From: Hyphomicrobiales bacterium
GTDB lineage: Bacteria; Pseudomonadota; Alphaproteobacteria; Rhizobiales; Rhizobiaceae
Direction of reading: 5' to 3'
Assembly: GCA_900472605.1 (NCBI GenBank)
Contig: UCJD01000013.1
Span: forward strand, 1 to 64,000
DNA: 64,000 nt
Below, piece after piece: positions 42,216-50,663 of this stretch. Below the pieces are notes generated by a model that had not been told where the DNA came from, did no database searches, and was given only the letters and a program-made list of their open reading frames with translations. Both the position numbers and the translations under genes were made by a program. Position 1 is the first letter of the stretch. Every line of letters begins with the position of its first letter.

Positions 42216-42614
42216 CTACTCCACAGATCCGGTTGTCATTTCGTCTTCTTCCTCGACGGGCTTCGGCACGACCTTCGGCTTCGGCTTGCCGGTCTTGGCG
42301 TCGGCGATCTCCGGCACGGGCACCTGCGACTTCAGCATCGGCAACTCCCTGGCATGCACCAGCGAGGTCGAGACGGTCGGCTGCAGCTGCAGCTCGCTAT
42401 TGTAATTGTTGACCAGCCGCTCCAGCCGGTTCGGCTGCGATTGCAGCGCCCAGTCGGCCTTCAAGAGATCGATCGTGTCCTTCTCGAGCTTGATCTCCGC
42501 CTCGAGGCGGTGAACCTCCTCGAGCTTGAGTTCGGCCCGATGCTTGATCGTGTAGGTCACGGCGGCCGCGGCCGTCATGACGCCAACAAGAACGAGGTCG
42601 AAGGTTCTCAGCAT
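42216..42614 (-). CDS. ftsL: Cell division protein FtsL
   Basis: A 132-residue bitopic protein. The transmembrane helix is at about residues 4-23 (TFDLVLVGVMTAAAAVTYTI), and a coiled coil follows (about 27-65, KLEEVHRLEAEIKLEKDTID), which is the FtsL/FtsB pairing part. The C-terminal tail is Pro/Lys/Glu-rich. The identification rests on position between rsmH and ftsI and on the topology, as FtsL sequences diverge strongly. ATG 42614 lies one base after the rsmH stop. Confidence 0.9.
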   Translation of the reverse strand: MLRTFDLVLVGVMTAAAAVTYTIKHRAELKLEEVHRLEAEIKLEKDTIDLLKADWALQSQPNRLERLVNNYNSELQLQPTVSTSLVHARELPMLKSQVPVPEIADAKTGKPKPKVVPKPVEEEDEMTTGSVE

Positions 42615-42615
42615 A

Positions 42616-43641
42616 TCAGGCTCCGAGCTTTCCGAGGCTTGCGAGGTTGGGCAGTCCGAAGATCGACATGTCGGCGGCTTCAGCGGGTGCGGTGGTTCGC
42701 AGACCCGCCCGCAGCTTGGCGGAACGCGCGCGCGGATTGAGCTCGGCTTCCGCGTCACTGGCCGACACCATCGGTTTGCCGATCCGGTCGAAGGTTGCGG
42801 CACGCTCATGCGCGATCGGCATGTGGCGCGAACCGCTGGCTTTGCCGGCGCGGTCGGAGAAGAAGGTCTTGACGATGCGGTCTTCCAGCGAATGGAAGGT
42901 GACGACCACGAGGCGACCGCCCGGCTTCAGCGACTGCTCGGCGGCGAACAGCGCCTGCGCCAGTTCGCCGAGCTCGTCGTTGACGAAGATGCGCAGCGCC
43001 TGGAACACCCGCGTCGCAGGATGGATCTTGTCCTTCATCTTGCGCGGCGTGACGATCTCGATCAGGCCGGCCAGATCGCGCGTCGTCTCGAACGGCTTGT
43101 CGGCGCGGCGCTTCTCGATCGCATGCGCGATGCGCGGCGACTGGCTTTCCTCGCCGAGGAAATGGAAGATGCGGATGAGTTCGGCCACCTTGGCGCGGTT
43201 GACGACGTCAGCGGCGGAAACGCCCGATGCCGACATGCGCATATCGAGCGGTCCGTTCTTCTGGAACGAGAAGCCGCGATCGGCTTCATCGATCTGCATG
43301 GAGGACACGCCGATATCGAGCACGACGCCATCGAGCCCGCCGGCGGGCGCATGGTCGGCCAGATTGGAGAACTGCGAGTGAATGAGCTTGAGGTGACCAC
43401 CACGGGCGGCAACCATCTCCTGGCCACCCGCAATCGCGGTCGGATCGCGATCGAGCGCGATCACGTCGGCGCCGGCATCGAGGATCGCCGACGTGTAGCC
43501 GCCAGCCCCAAACGTGCCATCGAGAATGACCTTGCCATCGACAGGCTCGAGCGCACTGAGAACCTCGTTGAGAAGAACCGGAATGTGGCGAACCGGTCCG
43601 CCACCGGCATCAGTTGAACCTTCGCCAGGATTCGCCACCAT
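42616..43641 (-). CDS. rsmH: 16S rRNA (cytosine-1402-N4) methyltransferase
   Basis: A 341-residue SAM-dependent methyltransferase (formerly MraW). [14 protein letters not shown] is the conserved N-terminus, [16 protein letters not shown] the SAM motif I, and [19 protein letters not shown] the catalytic region. [17 protein letters not shown] lies near the C-terminus. ATG 43641 has GAGGGA upstream. The open frame runs another 214 codons up through mraZ, but that is a shadow frame. mraZ is 14 bases upstream. Confidence 0.96.
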   Translation of the reverse strand: MVANPGEGSTDAGGGPVRHIPVLLNEVLSALEPVDGKVILDGTFGAGGYTSAILDAGADVIALDRDPTAIAGGQEMVAARGGHLKLIHSQFSNLADHAPAGGLDGVVLDIGVSSMQIDEADRGFSFQKNGPLDMRMSASGVSAADVVNRAKVAELIRIFHFLGEESQSPRIAHAIEKRRADKPFETTRDLAGLIEIVTPRKMKDKIHPATRVFQALRIFVNDELGELAQALFAAEQSLKPGGRLVVVTFHSLEDRIVKTFFSDRAGKASGSRHMPIAHERAATFDRIGKPMVSASDAEAELNPRARSAKLRAGLRTTAPAEAADMSIFGLPNLASLGKLGA

Positions 43642-43655
43642 TCCGTTCCCTCGTG

Positions 43656-44096
43656 TTACGAGGAACGCTTGCCCGCCAGCCTGCGCTCCTCTCGTGCCCG
43701 TGACTGGACAGCCTGAAATTCCTTCGGCTGCCACAGCTGAAAATGATCCGCCCGACCGACGAAGGTCACTTCGTCCGAGATACCGGTGAAGTCGCGGATG
43801 AACTCCGTGACCATCAGCCGCCCCTCGGCATCGAGCTTCATGAAGACCCCGCCCCCGTGAATGAGCAGCGACATCTCGTTTGCTCCCGGCGAAAACGGAT
43901 CTTCCGCAGCGATCTGCCGCTCGAATCTTTCGAGAAGATCCGAACCGCCGACGCTGATCGCCGGAAACACAAAATCCTGGAAGCAGTACAAATCCTGGAT
44001 ATTGCTCTGCGCCATCACCGATCGAAACGCCGCCGGCACGGAAACCCTGCCCTTGGAATCGATCCTGTTGGTCGCATGTGAAAGGAAGCGGCCCAT
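43656..44096 (-). CDS. mraZ: MraZ, transcriptional regulator of the dcw cluster
   Basis: About 146 residues with two AbrB-like SpoVT repeats, each carrying the D-x-x-x-R type signature: [16 protein letters not shown] at the N-terminus and [17 protein letters not shown] in the middle. MraZ forms a ring and represses its own operon by binding TGGG direct repeats. ATG 44096 ([13 protein letters not shown]) matches the usual family start; in-frame ATG 44108 and a farther start at 44135 are possible. Candidate binding boxes lie at 44273-44307, about 180 bases upstream. Confidence 0.95.
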   Translation of the reverse strand: MGRFLSHATNRIDSKGRVSVPAAFRSVMAQSNIQDLYCFQDFVFPAISVGGSDLLERFERQIAAEDPFSPGANEMSLLIHGGGVFMKLDAEGRLMVTEFIRDFTGISDEVTFVGRADHFQLWQPKEFQAVQSRAREERRLAGKRSS

Positions 44097-44272
44097 GACA
44101 CGAAACATCCGTTCCCGAAAGAGCCCGGGCAACAATCACGCGCCCCGAACCCCATTTCCCAGACACAGCTTCGCCAGCCGGATGAACGAAATTCCATCCA
44201 GCGCCCCCAGTAAGGAGTACGCCTCTACTTTGCGATTGGTGGGCACTTGATTGCCCTTGCGCAGTGCAGGAA

Positions 44273-44307
44273 TGGGATAACATGGGACCATATGGGCGTC
44301 AATGGGA
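44273..44307. promoter_or_regulatory. MraZ boxes: four TGGG repeats overlapping the dcw promoter
   Basis: TGGG occurs on the plus strand at 44273, 44283, 44293 and 44303, exactly 10 bases apart, that is 4-5-base boxes with 5-6-base spacers. On the minus strand the same segment contains TTGACG (44302-44297) and TATCCC (44279-44274) with a 17-base spacer, a candidate sigma-70 promoter. The boxes therefore cover both the -35 and the -10 element. Confidence 0.7.
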
Positions 44308-44309
44308 AA

Positions 44310-44678
44310 CGCCCGTCTCACGATGAGCGCAGTATCGAAAATTTATAAGCTGTTAAGTTTAACAAAGGGTTATGAACGCCCGAATTCCGACCGCCCAAAA
44401 CGCCCCAGAATGACGCCTTTGCGCAACATCAAAACATCAGCGGTTGCGGAAAATGAATTCGGGCACGCCGCACAGGTGAAAACTCGATAACGCAACTTTA
44501 AGTGCGTATCCCGGCACCAACCTGTCCAGCCACCTCCCCGCCCACACGCATGTGCTCATCCGGCACTTTTTTCCTACTATGGCGCTAACGTAAAATAATG
44601 TATTTTAGTTATCATGCATACACAAAGACAAAAACATATCCATTTGCAGAACAAACAAAGAAAACACGGAGAAACTCC
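44310..44678. other. AT-richer intergenic region between mraZ and the zinc-ribbon gene
   Basis: No credible gene is seen. Base composition drops to about half AT, with AT-rich blocks at 44341-44375 and 44580-44665. TTAA-N7-TTAT at 44359-44373 is one base off a CtrA box and lies about 60 bases upstream of the candidate dcw promoter. A promoter for the small zinc-ribbon gene is expected near 44590-44660. Confidence 0.5.
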
Positions 44679-44873
44679 ATGGCGAGTTTTAGCCTCAAGG
44701 GAATGTTATCTGGAATGAAGACGCCGAATACTCAGCCTCCGCTGAAGAAAGTCGGCATGACTTCTGAAATCCAGTGTGTAAACTGTGGAAAACTACTCAA
44801 GAGGTGGTCCGCACTTTCGCTTAGCACCAACGTTTGCGAGGAGTGTCTGCGCCAGCCGCCAACGTCTCACTGA
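44679..44873 (+). CDS. Small zinc-ribbon protein, function unknown
   Basis: A 64-residue protein with two cysteine pairs, CVNC at about residues 33-36 and CEEC at 53-56, separated by a basic stretch GKLLKRWSALSLSTNV. This layout fits a zinc ribbon. The N-terminal 30 residues are Lys/Pro-rich and probably flexible. GGAGA lies 7-11 bases before ATG 44679; an upstream ATG (44598) would add a Lys/Thr-rich stretch without a ribosome site. The gene is codon- and composition-wise more AT-rich than its neighbours. I do not recognise a named family; nucleic-acid binding is a guess from the fold. Confidence 0.6.
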   Translation: MASFSLKGMLSGMKTPNTQPPLKKVGMTSEIQCVNCGKLLKRWSALSLSTNVCEECLRQPPTSH

Positions 44874-44914
44874 GCCCGATAAGGGCCAGTGAAATCGTAT
44901 GGACAACAATGAAA

Positions 44915-45325
44915 AGACAATCGCCAGTTGGCCTGTAAGCCGGGTTCTGTAAGGCTCCGGCCGAAACCGGAACGTGGCAGCCATTCCTCTGGGACAACGT
45001 TTGCACGTTGCCTCTCGCAACCCACCCGGATGACTGGCCTGGAAACCAGCCGGACGGCTTGCGCCGCCCGCGTCATCCCTATTCGGTCTTGCTCCCGGTG
45101 GGGTTTACCTTGCCATCGCCGTTGCCGGAGACGCGGTGGGCTCTTACCCCACCCTTTCACCCTTACCTGCCGAAGCAGGCGGTTTGCTTTCTGTGGCACT
45201 TTCCCTGAGGTCGCCCTCGCCGGACGTTATCCGGCACCGTGTTTCCGTGGAGCCCGGACTTTCCTCACCTTACCGTCTTTCGACATTGGTAAAGCGCGGC
45301 TGCCCGGCCAACTGGCCCGGCTCCC
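44915..45325 (-). ncRNA. rnpB: RNase P RNA (M1 RNA, class A)
   Basis: Read on the minus strand, the 5' part carries GAGGAAAGTCCGGGCTCC, the diagnostic P4 strand, and the 3' end carries ACAGAACCCGGCTTACAGGC, its partner. Helix P1 is formed by GCCAGTTGGCC (about 45316-45306) and GGCCAACTGGC (about 44933-44923), perfectly complementary. The length of about 400 bases fits an alphaproteobacterial type A RNA. It is the catalytic subunit that trims tRNA 5' ends. Ends are approximate; short reading frames inside it are not genes. Confidence 0.96.
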
Positions 45326-45364
45326 TTAGCGGAGACTGGGAGCGAATGCCAACAAAATATCGCG

Positions 45365-46561
45365 TCAGCCTTCGCGGAAATACGGTTTGAAATCCGTCGC
45401 GTAGCCCTGTCCGTTGATTCGACCTTCGAGCAGGAGCAACGCGCCGAGCCGGCCGATCTCGTCCGAACTCTTGGCAGCCGTGCCGCAACCGCCCGTCAGA
45501 ACGCCAATGCGCGGCGATGCGGTATAGCCAATCATCGGATGCCCGCTCTGTGTGAACGACACCACGCAGGAACCGCTTGATGTCGAGACCGGCCGCAACT
45601 CCGGCACGACCCGGTGGATCAACCGCGTCAGATGCGACTGGACGCTCTCGCGGCCATCGGTCTTGAACCACTCCCGCAGCTCCCACTCGCGGTCCAGCCT
45701 GACATCATCAGGATCGCCGCCGATCTTCATGTAGAGCTTACCGTCAGGATAGCGGATCGGCGGCAGCATGTAGAAATCGTCGAGACCATCGACGCCGTGC
45801 GAGATCAGCGACGGCATGCCGGCAAACCGCGCGGCGGCCGCCTCGTCAACTTCGTAGAAAGCGATGGTGCGCGCGTAAACCTTGAGATCAACCGGCTGCG
45901 GCAAGAGATTCTCCGCAATGGAAAAACCGCCGGCAGCGAGCAGCACCTTTTCGGCCCGATATGTCTTCCCCCCAGCCGTCTCGACGGCAACCAGACCACC
46001 CTCGTCGCGGATCGTCACCACGACCTCGCGAATAACGGAAGCTCCGGCCTTCTCGGCGGCGATCGACTGAGCCCGCACCAGATTGCGCGGGCTGATGTAG
46101 CCGGCGCCCGTCGCCTCGTGGACACCCTCGGTGCCGTCGGCAAACGCAAAGAATGGAAACCGCTCCTTAAGACCGCCAGCGTCGAGCAGCGCCGTTTCGA
46201 CATCAAGCGACCGTGCCGCCGCCGCTGTCCGCTCAACATAGGTGTCAGTCCCGCCGCGCCGAGGGCCGACCACAAGGCAGCCGGCAGGCGTATAGAAGGA
46301 AACGCCGCTCTCCCGCTCGATCTCGGCATAGCGGCCGATCGAGCGATTGGCGAGCAAAGCCCAATCGCGGTCGGGATCGATGGTGCGGGTGATGCGCCCC
46401 TCGTCGTAATGGCTGGCGAAAACCCCGTCATGCCGCTTGCGATCCGCAGGCTCGTCCGGGCCAATGACGCCAACACCATCGATCGACTTCGCCAGATGCC
46501 GTGCGGCGGCGGCGCCCATCATGCCACGGCCGACGATGATGTATTTGAAATCCACGCTCAT
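45365..46561 (-). CDS. FAD-dependent oxidoreductase, sarcosine-oxidase-like (copy 1)
   Basis: A 398-residue DAO-family flavoenzyme. The dinucleotide motif is IIVGRGMMGAAAARHL, with the conserved HYDEGRITR block after it. A Cys in GSCVVSFTQSGHPMIG lies where monomeric sarcosine oxidase links FAD covalently, and LTGGCGTAAKSSDEIGRLGA is the C-terminal flavin loop. It should oxidise a secondary or primary amine such as an N-methyl amino acid, but the substrate is not known. It lies 12 bases after a clearly related gene, so the pair is one operon born from tandem duplication. Confidence 0.85.
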   Translation of the reverse strand: MSVDFKYIIVGRGMMGAAAARHLAKSIDGVGVIGPDEPADRKRHDGVFASHYDEGRITRTIDPDRDWALLANRSIGRYAEIERESGVSFYTPAGCLVVGPRRGGTDTYVERTAAAARSLDVETALLDAGGLKERFPFFAFADGTEGVHEATGAGYISPRNLVRAQSIAAEKAGASVIREVVVTIRDEGGLVAVETAGGKTYRAEKVLLAAGGFSIAENLLPQPVDLKVYARTIAFYEVDEAAAARFAGMPSLISHGVDGLDDFYMLPPIRYPDGKLYMKIGGDPDDVRLDREWELREWFKTDGRESVQSHLTRLIHRVVPELRPVSTSSGSCVVSFTQSGHPMIGYTASPRIGVLTGGCGTAAKSSDEIGRLGALLLLEGRINGQGYATDFKPYFREG

Positions 46562-46573
46562 GACCGTCCCGAT

Positions 46574-47761
46574 CTATCGAAAAGAAGGCGTCAGCTGCCG
46601 GCCGAAATCGGCCTCGCCGAGCTCGCCTTCCGCAAGCAGCACGGCACCAAGCCGCCCCAGCTCGTCCGAGGACTTCGCAGCAACGAAGTTGCCGCCCGTC
46701 AGCACCGCGATGCGTGGCGAGGAGGTGAAACCGGCATAGGGATAGGCGGTCGGCGTGAAGGTCGCGACACAGGGCGCCGATGTCACCGGGCATCCGGCAA
46801 GGTCGGGCATCAGCTCCAAAGCTGTGGCCACCAGCAGGTCGCGCTCGGCTGGGTCGCCATCCGACCGGAACCAGGCGCCGGCGTCCGCAAGCGTGTCGAA
46901 GCTGCGCGTCTCTGTATCGCCGCCAAGCTTCAGATAGGTCTTGCCGTCGGGATAGCGCACCGGCGGGAGAATGTAGACATGGTCCTCGTCGCGATCGCCG
47001 AACACGATGCTCGACGGCATACCGCCGAAGATCGCCTTTTCGCGTTCGCCGAGTTCGTAGAACACAACCGTTCGCGCCGCGACGCGGATATCCACTGGCG
47101 CGGGAAGAAGCTGATTGAAATTGCTGAAACCGCCAGCGGCGACAAGCACGCGCTCGGCCGTATAGGTGCGGTCGCCGACGCTGACCTCCACATAGGAGCC
47201 AGCATCGTGAACGCTGTTTACCGTCGCATCGATGACGGTGACGCCGCCCGCCTCGGCAAGCGTTGCCTGCGCGCGCACCAGAGCACGCGGATTGACATGG
47301 CCGGCGCGGCGCTTCTCGTAGTATCCGCTGAAGCTCTCTCTCAGCGTGAACTCCGGAAAGCGCTGGCGCAAGGCAGACGCGTCCAGCACTTCATATTCGA
47401 CACCGAGCCCGTCGGAGACATCGATCGCCCGCCCGAGATAGCCCTGCCCCGGTTGCGGCACCGGCCCGGCGAACAGGCATCCGGCTTCGGTGAAGAAGGA
47501 AATGCCGCTCTTCGCCTCGATCTCGGCGTAGCGGTCGAGCGAACGGGCGGCGAGCGTCGCCCAGACGATGTTGTCGTCGAAGGTGCGGGTAATGCGCGCC
47601 TCGTCATAGTGGCTCGCGAACACGCCGTGGTGGCTTTTGCGCTCGACAGGCTCGCTTGGGCCGATCAGCGCCACCCCTTCGATCATCGCGCTCAGATGGC
47701 GGGCCGCTGCCGCGCCCATCATTCCGCGCCCGATTATGATTGCCTTGAAATCACATGCCAT
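46574..47761 (-). CDS. FAD-dependent oxidoreductase, sarcosine-oxidase-like (copy 2)
   Basis: A 395-residue paralogue of the next gene. IIIGRGMMGAAAARHL and FASHYDEARITR are nearly the same in both copies, and I estimate more than half of the N-terminal hundred residues are identical. The candidate flavin-linking Cys is in SAPCVATFTPTAYPYAG. The loop LTGGNFVAAKSSDELGRLGA has Asn-Phe where copy 1 has Cys-Gly, so the two may differ in substrate. It is the first gene of the pair. Confidence 0.85.
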   Translation of the reverse strand: MACDFKAIIIGRGMMGAAAARHLSAMIEGVALIGPSEPVERKSHHGVFASHYDEARITRTFDDNIVWATLAARSLDRYAEIEAKSGISFFTEAGCLFAGPVPQPGQGYLGRAIDVSDGLGVEYEVLDASALRQRFPEFTLRESFSGYYEKRRAGHVNPRALVRAQATLAEAGGVTVIDATVNSVHDAGSYVEVSVGDRTYTAERVLVAAGGFSNFNQLLPAPVDIRVAARTVVFYELGEREKAIFGGMPSSIVFGDRDEDHVYILPPVRYPDGKTYLKLGGDTETRSFDTLADAGAWFRSDGDPAERDLLVATALELMPDLAGCPVTSAPCVATFTPTAYPYAGFTSSPRIAVLTGGNFVAAKSSDELGRLGAVLLAEGELGEADFGRQLTPSFR

Positions 47762-47879
47762 GTCTCACCTCGCTTCAAGGTCAGGTAGCACGATATCCAA
47801 GTTGAATCATATTGTTAAGTCATGCCTCCGGGTGATTCAGCCACAAGCCGTTTCAGCTCGTGGCTACCCCACGCGACGA

Positions 47880-48536
47880 TCAGTTGATCATCGCCAGCAC
47901 CTTGCCGCAATAGGCCTTGGAAACCGGGTTCATGCGGGTCGCTGCATGGCCGGCATTGTACTTCAAGATGGTATCGCAGGTCTCGCCGCCACCAAGCGTG
48001 TGCGCAGCCGCCAGATACTTCATGCCGTATTTGATGTTGGTATCGGGATCGAACAGACCCTTGCTGGAACCCGAGTAGCCCATCATACGAGCCGTCGCCG
48101 GCTTGATCTGCATGAGGCCGATTTCGCCGGCGCTGCCGCGAGCATTCGGATTGTAGTTGCTTTCGACACGAACCACGGCATGCGCGAGTTCGACCGGAAC
48201 ATTGTATTCCCGAGCGTACTTGACGATGATCGCCGCATACTTGCTGCCGGGCATGTCGGGCATCGCGAAACCGGACGTGCGATCGACGGTGTTAAGAGCC
48301 ACGGTCTTCTGAGGCTTGTCGGTCTTGGCGACCTTATGAACCCGCTGGGTCTTGTGGACTTTGGGAGCCTTCTTCGGCGTCACTTCGGCCGTCTTGGCCT
48401 TCTCTGTCTTTTGCGTCTTGAGTGCCTGCGTCTTCTCTGTCGTTTGCGCTCTGTTGCCCCACTCGCCTGCGTTTGCGCAATTGAATCCCATCAGCAGTGT
48501 GCTGGCGCACACCACAGCAGAAATAATCTTTCTCAT
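47880..48536 (-). CDS. Exported lytic transglycosylase (Slt-type)
   Basis: A 218-residue protein. A signal peptide (about 1-23, ending NCANA) is followed by a long Lys/Thr-rich linker (about 30-85), which may bind wall or be disordered. The catalytic domain follows: AVVRVESNYNPNARGSAGEIG with the catalytic Glu, then LMQIKPATARMMGY and NIKYGMKYLAAAH. It cuts glycan strands between MurNAc and GlcNAc. ATG 48536 has GGAG about ten bases upstream. Confidence 0.87.
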   Translation of the reverse strand: MRKIISAVVCASTLLMGFNCANAGEWGNRAQTTEKTQALKTQKTEKAKTAEVTPKKAPKVHKTQRVHKVAKTDKPQKTVALNTVDRTSGFAMPDMPGSKYAAIIVKYAREYNVPVELAHAVVRVESNYNPNARGSAGEIGLMQIKPATARMMGYSGSSKGLFDPDTNIKYGMKYLAAAHTLGGGETCDTILKYNAGHAATRMNPVSKAYCGKVLAMIN

Positions 48537-48796
48537 GTAGTCCAGATACTCCAAGCAAAAGAAAAGCTGCGTATAAATGAAATCCGAACGCAGCATAAAT
48601 TCGCATCAATACTCAAAGTATCGGCGATATTTCTTTTCTGTTTCAATTGACGACGGTTAACAACACACCACAAAACAACCGGCGCCGTTTAGCGACTGCG
48701 GTTAGACCATCGTATTGAGGAGATAATAGGGAAAACATGTGGCAGCGCAGCAAACCCATAAAATCTAGGGGTATATGCCGGCAAATTGTACCCGCC

Positions 48797-49561
48797 TCAG
48801 ACACCGTAACGCGGCAGGGCCGATAGCAGGCGGTGCAGCGTGTCGATCGTCGAGAAATCGGCGATCCCATCCACCCTCCCCGGCCTGAAATGGCGCTGGA
48901 AAGCTTCGATCTCGCCGGCCATCTTGTCGGAAAATTCGCCTGTGATCTCAGTCCCGTAACCGTAGAGCGACAACATCGATTGGAGGGCTTCAACCGGCTG
49001 ACCCTGATCGCCGCGCTGGAAGAAGCGTCCGCCGGTGATCGCAGCCGGTGCCACCCAGTGGCCGATGCCCCTGGAGTGCAACAATCCCCAAGGGAAGTTT
49101 TCACCGGGATCAAGCTTGCGCCGAGGGGCAACATCGGAGTGTCCAAGCACTCTTTCCGGCACGATTGACCAACGTTCGCCGCAGTCGCGACACAATTCGA
49201 TCACCGCCTCGATCTGCGCCTGCGGATACTCAGGACATCCGCCCGGATGCCCAGCATTGGCAATCTCGATACCGATCGACGATGAATTGATATCGGTCTC
49301 GCCCTGCCAGATGCTTTTGCCGGCGTGCCACGCGCGCCGCGCCTCGGGAACGAGCTGCACGACATCGCCATTCTCATGCACGAAGTAATGGCACGAGACC
49401 TGGCTCTCCTCGCGACAGAGCCAGTCGAGCGCTCCGTCAGCCGTCGGCATCCCGGTATAATGAAGAATGATCATATCGGGCTTTCGCCCGTCGATGCGCT
49501 CGCCATGGTTCGGCGACGGCCGTACGCTGGCTTTGGCGTAGTCTGCCTGAAAGGCGCTCAT
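48797..49561 (-). CDS. N-acetylmuramoyl-L-alanine amidase, AmiD type
   Basis: A 254-residue amidase_2 enzyme that cuts the bond between MurNAc and the peptide stem. Zinc and catalytic parts are IILHYTGM (His), HEGD-like HENGDVVQLVPE, RAWHAGKS and LGHSDVAPRRKLDPGENFPW (His/Asp). A C-terminal peptidoglycan-binding domain follows (residues about 180-250, VEALQSMLSLYGY). There is no obvious signal peptide, so it may work in the cytoplasm on recycled wall pieces or be exported another way. It overlaps the DnaJ-like gene by four bases. Confidence 0.9.
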   Translation of the reverse strand: MSAFQADYAKASVRPSPNHGERIDGRKPDMIILHYTGMPTADGALDWLCREESQVSCHYFVHENGDVVQLVPEARRAWHAGKSIWQGETDINSSSIGIEIANAGHPGGCPEYPQAQIEAVIELCRDCGERWSIVPERVLGHSDVAPRRKLDPGENFPWGLLHSRGIGHWVAPAAITGGRFFQRGDQGQPVEALQSMLSLYGYGTEITGEFSDKMAGEIEAFQRHFRPGRVDGIADFSTIDTLHRLLSALPRYGV

Positions 49562-50265
49562 GCGGCGCGGCGTTCCTTCTCGATCGCCTCGTAGGCGGCA
49601 TTGAGAGCCGCCATGCGCTCATTGGCAATCGCATGGAACTCGGCTGGTACGCCGCGCGAGATCAAACGGTCCGGATGATGCTCGCTGACGAGACCATGGT
49701 AGCGACGGCGGATCGTCGGGAAATCGTCCGACGGCGAAACGCCGAGCACCTTGTAGGGGTCGCCCCCTATCGACACGTGCCGCGCGGCGATCTGCTCGAA
49801 CCGCTGCTCGCTCATGTGGAAGATTTCGGCCACATGCGCCAGGAAGGCAAACTCCTTCTCATGGATCAGACCATCGGCCTTGGCGATATGGAACAGGCCG
49901 TCGAGCACCTCTTCCAGAACCGGGCAATTCGCGGCGCAGGTCACGCAAAGCGTCGAAAGTCGCTCCGCATAGGCCTCGTAACCGGCCACGTCCTGGCGCG
50001 CGAGATTATAGAGACGCGCGACGTTTACGGCCTGATCGTCGGGGAATTCGAAGATATCGCGGAAGGCCTGAACCTCCTTCTCGCTGACGACGCCATCGGC
50101 CTTCGCCATTTTGGCCGACAGCGCGATGATCGCCACCGAAAATGCCACCTTGCGCCGCGTCTCGGGATCGCCCTCAAAAACCGTGCGAACAGCCTCGACC
50201 ACGGCGGAAAGCGCGCTTCCCGCAGCGTTGCCTATGGCGTTCAGCAGTTTTTCCCAGAAGGACAT
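49558..50265 (-). CDS. DjlA-like protein: TerB domain plus C-terminal DnaJ domain
   Basis: A 235-residue protein. The TerB domain spans about residues 40-155, with the acidic turns KMAKADGVVSEKEVQAF and HIAKADGLIHEKEFAFL. A J domain occupies about 165-232, with the key HPD tripeptide in SEHHPDRLI. The N-terminus is amphipathic rather than a real membrane anchor, unlike classic DjlA. It would deliver clients to DnaK. The overlap with the amidase gene suggests a link to wall or envelope maintenance, which is an inference. Confidence 0.87.
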   Translation of the reverse strand: MSFWEKLLNAIGNAAGSALSAVVEAVRTVFEGDPETRRKVAFSVAIIALSAKMAKADGVVSEKEVQAFRDIFEFPDDQAVNVARLYNLARQDVAGYEAYAERLSTLCVTCAANCPVLEEVLDGLFHIAKADGLIHEKEFAFLAHVAEIFHMSEQRFEQIAARHVSIGGDPYKVLGVSPSDDFPTIRRRYHGLVSEHHPDRLISRGVPAEFHAIANERMAALNAAYEAIEKERRAA

Positions 50266-50663
50266 AAGGTCTCTCGTCTAATAAAAGGAGAAACACCTTG
50301 ACCAAATAAAGGTTGCCTTTGCAAGACGGGGATTGGCCGCAGGGTTGAAAACACCTTTCACATTTCGGTAATGGTCGACTGTAACCGAAACATTCGCACC
50401 CTTCCTGGCCCCTTCCCCATGGCCTCGTGACGCTTTGTCGCGCCGCATCGAGACGCCTTCGAATAGACCCAACGACGATTTCCACAATCGCGTGCAAACC
50501 GCGGTTGCGGCTTGAACCGATTAGATCAACGCTTCTCGGCGACTTGCCTGTTCGACTGCGCTGCAACACGCAGTTTTCACAGAAACAACACTTTACACCA
50601 TCCGTTCTCTGCCGCATCCATGCACGAGCGAACTAGGCTTAGACACGGATAGCGGAGGCACAC
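50266..50663. other. Intergenic region between the divergent djlA-like and pfp genes
   Basis: About 400 bases with no gene seen. Both promoters should lie here. No convincing operator or RNA structure was recognised, beyond a weak inverted repeat AACCGC / GCGGTT-like segment near 50490. Confidence 0.55.

Noticed and set aside
42616..44283. A 555-residue version of RsmH reaching through mraZ
   Set aside because: The upstream part overlaps mraZ in another frame, has no family similarity, and a good start with GAGGGA exists at 43641.
44793..45390. Several short frames in the RNase P RNA region
   Set aside because: The region is explained by the conserved RNA; the frames lack ribosome sites and family features.
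45614..47788. 724-codon plus-strand frame opposite both flavoenzyme genes
   Set aside because: Its length comes from the two paralogous genes sharing codon bias; the sequence is repetitive Arg/Ala/Asp-rich and repeats as the paralogues do.
47839..47865. Hairpin AGCCACAAGC / GCTCGTGGCT downstream of the transglycosylase gene
   Set aside because: It has mismatches and no T-run, so I do not call it a terminator; it may simply be chance pairing.
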